Shown one piece after another: positions 25,398-34,751 of a DNA stretch of 64,000 bases (positions within the stretch are counted from its first letter, which is position 1; each line of letters begins with the position of its first letter). The stretch covers positions 496,001 through 560,000 of the forward strand of contig NZ_CP145335.1 in NCBI RefSeq assembly GCF_049568105.1, read 5' to 3'. A program made the translations under genes and the position numbers. The notes under the pieces are model-generated. The model saw only the letters and a list, made by a program, of their open reading frames with translations. It was not told the DNA's origin and did no database searches. The DNA is from Salinisphaera sp049568105. Lineage in GTDB: Bacteria; Pseudomonadota; Gammaproteobacteria; Nevskiales; Salinisphaeraceae.

Positions 25398-26906
25398 GTG
25401 GCGCTGGCCAGTGTTCACAGCCGGGCCCAGACCGGTCTAGCCGCGCCGGCGGTGGTGGTCGAAGTCGACTTAGCGGGCGGGCTGCCGGCGCTGGCGATCG
25501 TCGGTCTGCCGGAGACCGAGGTCAAGGAAAGCAAGGACCGGGTGCGTGCGGCGATCGCCAACAGCGGTTATCAGTTTCCGATGCGCCGGATCACCGTCAA
25601 TCTCGCCCCGGCGGATCTGCCCAAGGAAGGTGGCCGCTTCGACTTGGCCATCGCCCTCGGTATCCTCGCGGCCTCGGGCCAGATTCCGGCCAAGGCCCTG
25701 GCCGACTACGAGTTTCTCGGCGAGTTGTCGTTGTCGGGCGCCTTGCGCGGCGTTCGAGGCGCACTGCCGGCCACGCTTGCGGCCAGCGAGGCCGGGCGCC
25801 GTTTGATTTTGCCTGAAGATAACGGTGCCGAAGCCGCGCTTGCTGGGCCCGACAGCGCGCGCGTTGCCGGCCACCTGGCGGATGTGGCTGGCCAGCTGGC
25901 CGGTAGTGTCGAGACGCTCTGGCATACGCCCGAGGCCGGGGCGGCCACAGCGGAGTCGGCAAGCGCCCCCGATCTGATGGACGTCCGTGGCCAGCCGCAG
26001 GCCAAGCGGGCTCTGGAGATCGCCGCTGCCGGCGGGCACTCGTTGTTGATGATTGGCCCGCCCGGGGCAGGCAAGACCATGCTGGCGTCGCGGCTGCCCG
26101 GGTTGTTGCCGCCGATGAGCCATGCGCAGTCCCTGGAAGTCGCAGCGATCGCATCGATCTCTCAAGGAGGTTTCGATACCCAGCACTGGGGCCAACGCCC
26201 GTTTCGGGCGCCGCATCACACCGCTTCGGGCGTAGCCCTAGTGGGGGGCGGCTCGACGCCGCGGCCTGGCGAGATCACGCTCGCCCATCGCGGTGTGTTG
26301 TTTTTGGACGAGCTGCCCGAATTTGATCGTAAGGTGCTGGAAGTCTTACGCGAGCCGCTCGAGTCCGGACATATCGTGATCTCGCGTGCTGCGCGCCAGT
26401 CTGAATTTCCGGCTGCGTTCCAGTTCGTGGCTGCGATGAACCCTTGCCCCTGTGGCTATCTGGGTGATGCCTCCGGCCGCTGCCACTGTACGCCCGAGCG
26501 CATCGAGCGTTATCGCGGGCGAATCTCGGGGCCACTGCTCGATCGTATCGATATGCATCTTAATGTGGCACCGATCACCAAAAAGGTGCTTATGGAGCCT
26601 AATATAGAGTCAGAGCGCTCATCTATTGTGCAAGAGCGCGTTATTGGTGCAAGGAGCCAGGCTGAAGGGCGTGGTCAAACCAGTAACGCCGCGTTGACCG
26701 CTGCCGAAATCGACGTGCATTGCCAGCCCGGGCCCGAGGCCTCGCGTCTACTCGAACGCGCAATCGACCAACTCGGCCTGTCGGCCCGCGGGTATCATCG
26801 GATTCTGCGCGTGGCCCGTACCATCGCAGACCTGGCTGGGCGCGAGGCGATCGCGGCTCCGGACATCGCCGAGGCGATTGGGTTCCGTCAGCTGGATCGG
26901 GGCTGA
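25398..26906 (+). CDS. comM: ComM/YifB family Mg-chelatase-like ATPase
   Basis: A 502-residue AAA+ helicase-type protein; in naturally competent bacteria ComM drives branch migration during uptake of divergent DNA. The N-terminal part (VVVEVDLAGGLPALAIVGLPETEVKESKDRVRAAI) is the lon-protease-like S5 fold; Walker A GPPGAGKTML is near residue 220; Walker B is LFLDELPEF; a zinc-binding CPCGYLGD...CHC follows. The start is GTG at 25398. At about 26578-26690 codon choice changes abruptly (CTT, ATA, TCA, TCT, AGG codons rare elsewhere), hinting at a recombined patch. Confidence 0.92.
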   Translation: MALASVHSRAQTGLAAPAVVVEVDLAGGLPALAIVGLPETEVKESKDRVRAAIANSGYQFPMRRITVNLAPADLPKEGGRFDLAIALGILAASGQIPAKALADYEFLGELSLSGALRGVRGALPATLAASEAGRRLILPEDNGAEAALAGPDSARVAGHLADVAGQLAGSVETLWHTPEAGAATAESASAPDLMDVRGQPQAKRALEIAAAGGHSLLMIGPPGAGKTMLASRLPGLLPPMSHAQSLEVAAIASISQGGFDTQHWGQRPFRAPHHTASGVALVGGGSTPRPGEITLAHRGVLFLDELPEFDRKVLEVLREPLESGHIVISRAARQSEFPAAFQFVAAMNPCPCGYLGDASGRCHCTPERIERYRGRISGPLLDRIDMHLNVAPITKKVLMEPNIESERSSIVQERVIGARSQAEGRGQTSNAALTAAEIDVHCQPGPEASRLLERAIDQLGLSARGYHRILRVARTIADLAGREAIAAPDIAEAIGFRQLDRG

Positions 26907-27388
26907 CTCGACAAGCGTTTCGAATACGTAGGCGCGCTACAGCTCCCGGCTTCGGTCCAGCAATCGTGATACAGACAGCCGTCGTGATCTGCGCTGAAGA
27001 TCGTGTGCGGTGGCGCTGGCCCTCATGATGGCTATCGCGCCTGCGCCGTGCTGTCCGCGGACGGCTTCTGAGCTGCTCTGAATAGACACACGCCATACGT
27101 GGCGGCTAGATAAAGGCGTGACCTGGATCGCCTGTTTTCGGGGGCAGCATACCGCTGCCCGAAAAGTCATCGATATGATTTTTCAGCACCTAATTCTGCT
27201 TTCTTGGTTTTTGTGTGCAGTGTTAATTTTATTTTCCTGCATTTTGAAGCAGAATTTCTTTATAAAAAAATAACAATCAAGGTAACCCATGGCACGTCTA
27301 TCGCATGAAAAGCGTCGACGCGGGTTGTCCGTTTCGGGATGAGCGGTCGCGCGTGTCCTTTTTTTGGACCGTCGCCATGGAGGCCGAC
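26907..27388. other. Intergenic region with a hairpin and an AT-rich upstream segment
   Basis: A hairpin at 27135-27165 (TTTTCGGGGGCAGC against GCTGCCCGAAAA with a two-base bulge) probably ends comM transcription. Then 27178-27285 is markedly AT-rich for this genome and carries a ten-base inverted repeat. No gene is supported. Confidence 0.55.
27194..27256. promoter_or_regulatory. AT-rich segment with inverted repeat upstream of the TorF-like porin
   Basis: AATTCTGCTT (27194-27203) and AAGCAGAATT (27247-27256) are exact inverted repeats 43 bases apart within the most AT-rich stretch of the window; TATAAA follows at about 27260. It is probably a promoter and operator region of the porin gene. 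Confidence 0.45.
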
Positions 27389-28177
27389 ATGACAAGACTG
27401 TTATTCAATGCTATCGCTGCCTCAGCCTTGACTGCATCCTCGGTTACTGCGATCGCCGCCGACAGTTCGACTGCTAGCGATTGGGATTTGAAGGCATTCA
27501 AGGGCAGCCTCACTGCCAATGTGGCTTTCACAACCGATTATCGATTCCGTGGCATCTCGCAGACCGACCGCGACTTTGCCGTCCAGGGCGGTTTCGACTA
27601 CGCCATGGATTCGGGGTTCTATCTCGGCACTTGGGCATCCAACGTCGACAACTTCAACCCGAACCCCTACAACGGCGACAACGGCGCTCAGGCCGAAGTC
27701 GACTTGTACGGCGGCTACGGTACGGCGCTGAGCGACCAGCTCTCTTTCGACTTTAACGTGCTCTATTACTACTATCCGGGGGCCAGTACGGCCGGCCCGA
27801 ATCCGGAAATCGATTTCTGGGAGTTCACCCCGAGCGTGACTTATGCCGAAGACAATCTGTCGGCGACGCTCGGTCTGTCCTACAGCGGCGATTACTATGG
27901 TGAGAGCGGCGACTCGTTCTATCCCAAGTTCGGTTTTAGCTCGCAGCTCAACAACTGGCTGACGTTTGGCGGCCATGTCGGTTACCAGGTGGTCGATGAC
28001 AACGATGCCTGGGGCACGCCCGACTATCTGGACTGGTCGTTGTCGTTGGCGACCGATCAGTTCGGCCTGAACTGGAAAGTCGCCTATATCGACACCGATT
28101 TGAGTGGTGGCGATTGCTTCGGCGGCGCCAATACCTGCGGCGCGACGGTGGTCGGTACGATCAGCAAATCGTTCTAG
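27389..28177 (+). CDS. TorF family putative porin
   Basis: A 262-residue outer-membrane beta-barrel protein. Residues 1-25 are a signal peptide (FNAIAASALTASSVTAIAA). The mature start LTANVAFTTDYRFRGISQTDRDFAVQGGFDYAMDSGFYLGTWASNV is the family signature, followed by alternating beta strands rich in Tyr and Gly and the C-terminal aromatic VGTISKSF typical of outer-membrane proteins. The family often lies near glnK-amtB in proteobacteria, as here, so nitrogen control is possible. GGAGG precedes the ATG at 27389; an earlier ATG gives an N-terminus that is not a signal peptide. Substrate unknown. Confidence 0.88.
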   Translation: MTRLLFNAIAASALTASSVTAIAADSSTASDWDLKAFKGSLTANVAFTTDYRFRGISQTDRDFAVQGGFDYAMDSGFYLGTWASNVDNFNPNPYNGDNGAQAEVDLYGGYGTALSDQLSFDFNVLYYYYPGASTAGPNPEIDFWEFTPSVTYAEDNLSATLGLSYSGDYYGESGDSFYPKFGFSSQLNNWLTFGGHVGYQVVDDNDAWGTPDYLDWSLSLATDQFGLNWKVAYIDTDLSGGDCFGGANTCGATVVGTISKSF

Positions 28178-28203
28178 GATCTGTGCCGCATGCGCCCGTG
28201 ATC

Positions 28204-28242
28204 GAGCGTTGGCTGCGCCAGTCTAGAGCGTAGCCAGCGCTC
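28204..28242. terminator. Long hairpin after the porin gene
   Basis: GAGCGTTGGCTGCGC pairs with GCGTAGCCAGCGCTC with two mismatches (both tolerable as G-U on one strand), loop nine bases. There is no T run, so termination is uncertain. The remainder of the 28178-28537 gap shows nothing I can name. Confidence 0.4.
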
Positions 28243-28537
28243 CGATTCGACGCCGACAGGATGGCTCGGCGCATACCGGGTAGGTGGCGTTGGCCATGCG
28301 TGTGGCGTGTATCGGAACCGAGCGGTAGAGGCAGTATACGGACACGGCACGATGCCGTTGAGCCCGGCCCCGGGGTTGAGTGGGCAGCGCAAGGCGATGA
28401 TCGAAACACGGCCTTGCCCGAGGGCCAAGCTCGGCCGCGCGGCTCGCGCTGGCCGAGCCCGGCGTAGATGTCGCGCCGCTTGGCCGAGCGGCCCCGGACT
28501 CGCATGACAACCCAACAAGCCCTAGAATCGCGCGATC

Positions 28538-30547
28538 ATGGCGCAACCCAAGCTCAACCCTCAGCAGGATGCCGCGATGCGGTATCTGGACGGACCGCTC
28601 CTGGTGCTGGCTGGCGCCGGTTCGGGCAAGACCGGTGTGATCACCCGCAAGATCGCGCATCTGATTGCGCGTGGCTACGACGCAAGACGCGTGGTCGCGG
28701 TGACGTTTACCAACAAGGCCGCGCGCGAGATGAAACAGCGCGCCTCCAAACTGATTTCGGCCGACGACGCCCGTGGACTGACGGTCAGTACCTTCCATAG
28801 CCTCGGCCTGCAGATGATCCGCGAGGAGCACGAGGCGCTCGGCTATAAGCCGCGGTTTTCGATCTTCGACTCCGAGGACGCGGATAAGGTGCTGGCTGAT
28901 CTGGTCGGCCGCGACGGCGACCAGCGCAAGGCGACCAAGGCCGCGATCAGCAGCTGGAAATCGGCCCTGGTCGATCCCGAGGCCGCCCAGGCCCAGGCCA
29001 GCGGTTCGGACGTGCCGATGGCCCGAGCCTACGGCGAGTACCAGCGCCGGCTCAAAGCCTATAACGCAGTGGATTTCGACGATCTACTGGCGCTGCCGGT
29101 ACAGCTGCTACAAACCAACCACGAAGCCCGCGAGCGCTGGCAGAACCGGTTTCGTTATCTGCTGGTCGATGAGTATCAGGACACCAACGCCGCGCAGTAC
29201 GAGCTGATGCGGCTGCTGGCCGGTGCCCGGGCCATGTTCACCGTGGTGGGTGACGACGACCAGTCGATCTATGCCTGGCGCGGCGCCCGGCCGGGCAATA
29301 TCGCCGACCTGTCACGGGATTTTCCGCATCTCAAGGTCATCAAGCTCGAACAGAACTATCGCTCGGTGGGCAATGTGCTGTCGGCGGCCAACCAGCTGAT
29401 CGGGGCGTCCAGCCAGCGGGCCTATGAAAAAACACTCTGGAGCTCGATGGGCCCGGGCGATCGCGTGCGGGTGCTGTCGGCGCCCGACGAGGCCGGCGAG
29501 GCGGAGCGCGTGGCGAGCGAAATTTCGGCGCACAAGCTGCGTACCGGCGCGGCCTATGGCGATTATGCCGTGCTCTATCGCGGCAATTTCCAGTCGCGAT
29601 CCTTCGAAAAGGCGCTGCGCGAGCGCAACATCCCGTACAAGGTCTCCGGTGGGCGTTCGTTTTTCGAGCGCAGCGAGATCCGCGATCTGACCACCTATCT
29701 CAAACTGATGGTCAATCCGGACGACGACGCGGCCTTCCTGCGTATCATCAACCTGCCCAGACGCGAGATCGGCCCGGCCACACTGGAAGCGCTCGGCCGC
29801 TATGCGGGCTCGCGCCATATCAGCCTGTTCGACGCCGCCCGTGGCATCGGCCTGGCCGGCGGGGTGGGCGAGCGATCCGGTCGTCGACTGTCCGAATTCG
29901 TCGACTGGGCCCGCGGACTGGTTATGGAAGGCGAGTCCCAAACCCCGCGCGAATTCGTCAACCAATTGATTCAGGACATCGACTATCGCAACTGGCTGCG
30001 CGAGACCTCGGCCAACACCCGCGCGGCCCGCAAGCGGATCGAAAACCTCGACGAATTCCTGGGCTGGCTGGACCAGATCGATAACAGTGACGAGGGCAAA
30101 CCCACGGGCCTCGAGGATGTCGTGCGGCGGCTATCGCTGCTGGATTTCGCCAACCAGAGCGAAAAAGACGCCGACAATCAGGTCCACCTGCTGACCCTGC
30201 ACGCCGCCAAAGGCCTTGAGTTCGACCACGTCTTCCTGGCTGGCCTGGAAGAGGGGATGCTGCCGCATCATGCCTGTTTAGAAGACGACAAGATCGAGGA
30301 AGAACGTCGTCTGCTCTATGTGGGCATCACGCGTGCCCGCAAGAGCCTAGCGCTGACCTATGCCCGCAAGCGCCGTCGCGGCGGAGAAGAAAGCGACAGC
30401 GTGCCGAGCCGTTTTTTCGACGAGCTGCCGGCCGACGAGATCGAATGGCCGGGCGCGACCGGGAGCAAGAGCCGGCAAGCCCAGGCCGACGAAAACCGCG
30501 ACCAGGTGGCAGCGCTACGGGCAATGCTGGGTCCGGCGGACGGCTAG
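28538..30547 (+). CDS. rep: ATP-dependent DNA helicase Rep
   Basis: A 669-residue superfamily 1A helicase that moves 3' to 5' and clears proteins ahead of replication forks. Motifs in order: NPQQDAAMRY (Q motif), GAGSGKTGVITRKI (Walker A, near residue 26), TFTNKAAREMKQR, STFHSLGL, DEYQDTN (Walker B), GDDDQSIYAWRGA, LEQNYRS, LLTLHAAKGLEFDHVFLAGLEEGMLPH and RRLLYVGITRAR. The short form without a long C-terminal tail favours Rep over UvrD. The ATG sits 24 bases after a TAGAAT -10-like box. Confidence 0.93.
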   Translation: MAQPKLNPQQDAAMRYLDGPLLVLAGAGSGKTGVITRKIAHLIARGYDARRVVAVTFTNKAAREMKQRASKLISADDARGLTVSTFHSLGLQMIREEHEALGYKPRFSIFDSEDADKVLADLVGRDGDQRKATKAAISSWKSALVDPEAAQAQASGSDVPMARAYGEYQRRLKAYNAVDFDDLLALPVQLLQTNHEARERWQNRFRYLLVDEYQDTNAAQYELMRLLAGARAMFTVVGDDDQSIYAWRGARPGNIADLSRDFPHLKVIKLEQNYRSVGNVLSAANQLIGASSQRAYEKTLWSSMGPGDRVRVLSAPDEAGEAERVASEISAHKLRTGAAYGDYAVLYRGNFQSRSFEKALRERNIPYKVSGGRSFFERSEIRDLTTYLKLMVNPDDDAAFLRIINLPRREIGPATLEALGRYAGSRHISLFDAARGIGLAGGVGERSGRRLSEFVDWARGLVMEGESQTPREFVNQLIQDIDYRNWLRETSANTRAARKRIENLDEFLGWLDQIDNSDEGKPTGLEDVVRRLSLLDFANQSEKDADNQVHLLTLHAAKGLEFDHVFLAGLEEGMLPHHACLEDDKIEEERRLLYVGITRARKSLALTYARKRRRGGEESDSVPSRFFDELPADEIEWPGATGSKSRQAQADENRDQVAALRAMLGPADG

Positions 30548-30673
30548 AAGTCTGGCGTGGCGCTCGGTCTTTGAAGACGGATGGGCGCCGGCTAGGGCCC
30601 ATCCGCATACGAAATCGAGCCGCCTGGACGATGGACGTCGCCAAGCGCAGCGCGTATGCTAGCCGACTTCCAA

Positions 30674-30750
30674 GCGCCCGTAGCTCAGCTGGATAGAGTG
30701 TCGGCCTCCGAAGCCGAAGGTCGCAGGTTCGAATCCTGCCGGGCGCACCA
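30674..30750 (+). tRNA. tRNA-Arg (anticodon CCG)
   Basis: A 77-base cloverleaf: acceptor GCGCCCG pairs with CGGGCGC, D arm GCTCAGCTGGATAGAGT, anticodon stem TCGGC / GCCGA around loop CTCCGAA (anticodon CCG), T arm CAGGTTCGAATCCTG, and an encoded CCA end. It reads CGG codons. Confidence 0.97.
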
Positions 30751-30757
30751 GATATCG

Positions 30758-30784
30758 AAAAACCCGCCAGAGCGCGGGTTTTTT
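30758..30784 (+). terminator. Intrinsic terminator after tRNA-Arg
   Basis: AAAAACCCGC pairs with GCGGGTTTTT around CAGAGC, and the T run continues to seven. It directly follows the tRNA. Confidence 0.85.
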
Positions 30785-31016
30785 AATGGGCGAGAATAAC
30801 GCTCATTCGAACCTGCGACTCATCAAAAAGCCAGGTTCGACGGCTGCGCGCCAGCGCATCCGAACCAGGGCCGCGCAGCGGCCCGGCCCGAAGGGTGAGC
30901 GGCGTAGCCGTGAGTCATTGGGCTCGGGCGGGCTGAAAGACGTCTTATATTTCGCGGTTTTTTATTATCCGCCGGCGCGCGGCTGCCAATCCTGGCTGGC
31001 CTTGGCCGGCTCTCCA

Positions 31017-33290
31017 TCAACCGGGGTCGGGCGACGGACGATCGTCGGTTGGCCAATCTACGGTTGCGGCTGATTCGTCCTCGGCGGTCTTGCCGCGTCG
31101 GTCGTAGCGGGCGCCACCGCCGGATTCCATCGACACGCTCATCCGTGGTGCGCCGAGATTGATGTATTCGGTCTCCATGCGGCGTTTGAGAGCTAGGTTG
31201 AAAGCCCGGGAAACGTCCCACTGGTATTCCGGCGCGGTGCGCAGGCGCATACGCAGGATGGGGCAGCCGTTGTCGAATTCGTGGATGCCCTGCATTTCCA
31301 GATGCGAACGGATCAGCCCGCGCATGAACGGATCGCGGTGCAAGTCGGCCGCGGTCCGCCGCATCAGTTCGATCGCATCGTCGATACGCAGGTCGTAGGG
31401 GATGCGGACCTTGATCAGGGCGATGCCGAACTGGCGCGACATATTGTGGATGGCATCGATATGCGAAAAAGTCGCGATATGGATTACGCCGTCGAGATCG
31501 CGCAGGCGTACAGCGCGCAGGTTTAGGCCTTCGACGGTGCCCATGAAGCCGTTGATCTCCACGAAATCGCCGACTGCCAGTGAGTCCTCAATCAGGATGA
31601 AGATCCCGGTGATCAGGTCTTGAACCAACGTTTGGGCGCCAAAGCCCAGGGCGATACCGATCACACCGGCGCCGGCCAGCAGAGGGGTGACGTTTACCCC
31701 AAGGTTGGCCAATCCGACAATCCCGGCAATGACGATGATCGTGAACAGCACGATGTTGCGGATCATCGGGGTGATAGTCTGGGCGCGGTTGGTATGGCGC
31801 CGGCGGCCGTGGGCGCCGCGGCCGTGCAGGGCTCGGTCGATGGCGGTATCGATCACGATCCAGATCAGCCAAGCGATGACGATGGTCATGCCGAAGCCCA
31901 GCAATGCCCGGCCGATCTCATTGCTGACTGCGCCGCGTTCGCCAATGCCGAACAGCGAAAACCCCCAGACCCGGACCGACAGTTCGGCAAATACCAGCCA
32001 AGCGATGCCGTGGGCCAAGGTGAAGCCGAGCCGCCGGAAACGAGCGGCATACTGGTTGCGGCGTTGCCGACGGGCGGCGCGTTCGTGTGCGCGTCGGATC
32101 AGGCCGGTGGTCACCAGGGCCAGCACCAGCAATACCGTGCAGATCATCGCCTTGGCGAAGGCCGCCCGGGCCTGACCGCCGGTTACAAAAATCGCGGCCA
32201 GAGAAGCAGTCACCAGCAGCAGCGCTGGCACATGCCAGAGCTGGGCACCGATCGAGACCAGTTCGCGAAAGCTGCCGCGGTCCTGACGGTTGGCCAGCGA
32301 ACGGTTGCGCAGCAGGTGCTCGACGGGGCGCCGGATACGCAGGATCAGCCAGCCACTGATCAAGCCGGCTAGGGCATTGGCCAGCACCGATAGCCAGTCG
32401 GCCAGGCTGTTGCCCAGCAGGTTCGATAGCCGGTCGCTGTTAACGGCGTCGCCGAAGGCCACCAGCACCCCAATAAAAAACAGCGGTGCCAGTGCTTTGT
32501 CGTGCAAAACCGAGACTGCGACCCGGCGGTGGCCACGAGTGAATAAGGCGATGACCACGTCGAACACGGTCGACAGCAGGCGCCCGCACAGGCCGATATA
32601 GGCGATCACGAGCAAGGCGGTGCTGGCCGGCGTCGGCGTCTGTAGGAGCCGCACACCGCCGAGCAGCACCGCGAACGTGGCCAGCCAAGGAAACACACGG
32701 CGCGAGAAGTGCGCGATCAGCATCCAGGGCCGGGGCTCTGGCGGCAGGACCAGCGGCCAGCCACGGGTGCGGTAGAGACGGCGCCCGGCCAGGGTCAGCG
32801 CAATCAGAGCCAGCACCCAGGCCACCAGACCGATGCCGGTTTCGATCAAGTTGCGGATCAGCTTCGGATGGCTGGTCTGGGCAAACAGGTTCCGGGCATC
32901 GGCGAGTGCGCGTGTGGCATGTGCTTGCCAGATATCGGTTGGCGAGCGATTCAGATTGGAAAACGGATCCGACAGCGCTTCGAGTAGCCCACTGGCAGCG
33001 CCGCCGGCGGTGCCGCTCTGTTCGGCCTCAGCCTGGGTGCTGGCTCTGAGATGTTTGAGTTGCTTGAGCAGGGCGGTGCGTTGTTCGTCGTTTTCCAGGG
33101 TATTGATGACTTGATCGAGCGACGCCTGAAGCTCGGCCGGGTCGGGCTGTTGTTGCTGCGGGTGCGGTTTCTGGCCGAGGCCGACTTCGCCGAGGCCCTG
33201 GGCGGACAACGGCATGGCCGCTGCGAGCAGGGCCAGCAACAGCGCGAGCGACAGTGCGCGCCTTGCGAGAGCGGGGCGGCGCGGCGTCAT
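31017..33290 (-). CDS. Large MscS-family mechanosensitive channel (YbiO-like)
   Basis: A 757-residue membrane protein. A signal peptide (residues 1-30) is followed by a Gln-rich periplasmic part, about ten membrane segments, and a C-terminal MscS core: the pore-lining helix LLAGAGVIGIALGFGAQTLVQDLITGIFILIEDSLAVGDFVEINGFMGTVEGLNLRAVRLRDLDG (about residues 545-610) and the cytoplasmic alpha/beta cage. Size and order match the moderate-conductance channel YbiO of Escherichia coli (741 residues). It relieves turgor on osmotic downshift, useful in a salt-adapted organism. Stands alone on the minus strand. Confidence 0.9.
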   Translation of the reverse strand: MTPRRPALARRALSLALLLALLAAAMPLSAQGLGEVGLGQKPHPQQQQPDPAELQASLDQVINTLENDEQRTALLKQLKHLRASTQAEAEQSGTAGGAASGLLEALSDPFSNLNRSPTDIWQAHATRALADARNLFAQTSHPKLIRNLIETGIGLVAWVLALIALTLAGRRLYRTRGWPLVLPPEPRPWMLIAHFSRRVFPWLATFAVLLGGVRLLQTPTPASTALLVIAYIGLCGRLLSTVFDVVIALFTRGHRRVAVSVLHDKALAPLFFIGVLVAFGDAVNSDRLSNLLGNSLADWLSVLANALAGLISGWLILRIRRPVEHLLRNRSLANRQDRGSFRELVSIGAQLWHVPALLLVTASLAAIFVTGGQARAAFAKAMICTVLLVLALVTTGLIRRAHERAARRQRRNQYAARFRRLGFTLAHGIAWLVFAELSVRVWGFSLFGIGERGAVSNEIGRALLGFGMTIVIAWLIWIVIDTAIDRALHGRGAHGRRRHTNRAQTITPMIRNIVLFTIIVIAGIVGLANLGVNVTPLLAGAGVIGIALGFGAQTLVQDLITGIFILIEDSLAVGDFVEINGFMGTVEGLNLRAVRLRDLDGVIHIATFSHIDAIHNMSRQFGIALIKVRIPYDLRIDDAIELMRRTAADLHRDPFMRGLIRSHLEMQGIHEFDNGCPILRMRLRTAPEYQWDVSRAFNLALKRRMETEYINLGAPRMSVSMESGGGARYDRRGKTAEDESAATVDWPTDDRPSPDPG

Positions 33291-33801
33291 GGAGATGTCA
33301 GCATCATGTCGAATCGTTCAATCGGCGGATTCAAACGGGTCGTAGCAGCGTATCGCAGTATGGAGCGATCGCCAGGGATATGCCCGCCGAGCGTTGCGCT
33401 GGGTGGGTGCGTTAGCAGCCGGGCCCGGTCATCGGTAGGGCGCGCCCGGGTTGGGTAGCTTTGCGCGCAAGACGCCGTGGGCTCGGCGCGCCGGGGCCGG
33501 GGCGTCACGGGCTACGAATGGGGTGGATATCTGGAAAGATCTGCGCCAGAAAACACATGAAATCGCCGCAGGATGGGGCTCGGCACTGGTCGCCTGGGGT
33601 GGGATACGACTTTAGTCGAAGATTGACCGCGACTGTCTCCGGATGTATGTTTTGCCGCCTAAACGCAGGCTTAATCATGGCCTGTCGTTCCCGAGTCATG
33701 GCTGGTTACGGGAGTGCTGGCCAAGCCGTTTGTACGTGATCTGGCCTGCGGCCTAGCTGGCGCATGCGTCCGATCCGGTCGACTCCAAGGCATATAACGC
33801 A
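33291..33801. other. Divergent gap between the MscS-like gene and cyoA
   Basis: About 510 bases with no supportable gene. It must contain promoters for both neighbours, but I see no clear consensus boxes. Confidence 0.5.
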
Positions 33802-34710
33802 ATGCTAGGAAAGATTTTTCGCCTATCCTCGGGCGCTGTCGTCGCCGCTCTGGTGCTGTTGTTGAGTGGCTGTGGAGCCAGTCTCAGCACGATGATGCCG
33901 GTGGGCCCGGTCGGTGAGACCGAACGTAATATCACGATCTTCACGATCGGCTTGATGATGTTCGTGCTCATTCCGATCGTGGCGCTGACATTGGGTATCG
34001 CTTGGCGGTATCGCAAGTCCAACACCGATTCGGTATACACGCCGGACTGGGATCACTCCTGGGTCGCCGAGATCTTCATCTGGGGCGGCCCCCTGGTGAT
34101 TCTGGTGATCTTGGGTGTGATGACCTGGATTTCGACCCACGATCTCGATCCCTATAAGGCGATCGACTCCGAGGCCAAGCCAGTCGAGATCCGCGCGGTG
34201 GCCACGGATTGGAAATGGTTGTTCATTTATCCGAACGAAGATGTCGCTTCGGTCAATGAATTCGCCTTCCCCAAGGACGTTCCGCTCAATATCCGTCTGA
34301 CGTCGAACTCGGTGATGAATGCGTTCATGATCCAGCGGATGGGAACCCAGATCTTCGCGATGTCCGGCATGCAGACCAAGCTGCATCTGATGTCGCACGA
34401 GACGGGTAATTTCGACGGTGGCAACTATCAGTACAACGGGCACGGCTTTGCCAAGAATCGTTTCGTCGCCAAGGCGATGACCGAGGCTGAGTATCAGCAG
34501 TGGCTGGATAAGGTTCGTGCCCAGGGCAAGCCGATGGACATGTCGAAGTTCAAACAGTTCGCCAAGCCCAGCGTGGTCAAGGATCCGATCTATTTCGCAC
34601 CGGTTTCGTCCGGCCTGTTTACCGATGTGATCGGTCAATTCCATGCACCGGAAGGCCCGGCGATGAAGCCGGCCATGAAGGGTGAGCTCAAGGAAACGGC
34701 GGCGCACTGA
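33802..34710 (+). CDS. cyoA: Cytochrome bo3 quinol oxidase subunit II
   Basis: A 302-residue lipoprotein subunit of the proton-pumping quinol oxidase. The lipobox LLLSGCGAS is near residue 22; two membrane segments follow (ITIFTIGLMMFVLIPIVALTLGIAW and IFIWGGPLVILVILGVMTW). The periplasmic domain has VRAVATDWKWLFIYP-type and NSVMNAFMIQRMGTQIFAMSGM segments but lacks the Cys/His ligands of CuA, as expected for a quinol rather than cytochrome c oxidase. First gene of cyoABCD. Confidence 0.95.
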   Translation: MLGKIFRLSSGAVVAALVLLLSGCGASLSTMMPVGPVGETERNITIFTIGLMMFVLIPIVALTLGIAWRYRKSNTDSVYTPDWDHSWVAEIFIWGGPLVILVILGVMTWISTHDLDPYKAIDSEAKPVEIRAVATDWKWLFIYPNEDVASVNEFAFPKDVPLNIRLTSNSVMNAFMIQRMGTQIFAMSGMQTKLHLMSHETGNFDGGNYQYNGHGFAKNRFVAKAMTEAEYQQWLDKVRAQGKPMDMSKFKQFAKPSVVKDPIYFAPVSSGLFTDVIGQFHAPEGPAMKPAMKGELKETAAH

Positions 34711-34751
34711 GCGCGGCCGCGATTCCTTAGCGACACCAGCGAGATAACATC

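Noticed and set aside
27205..27220. Sigma-54-like sequence TGGTTTTTGTGTGC before the porin
   Set aside because: GG and GC are nine rather than ten bases apart and the -24 element is poor.
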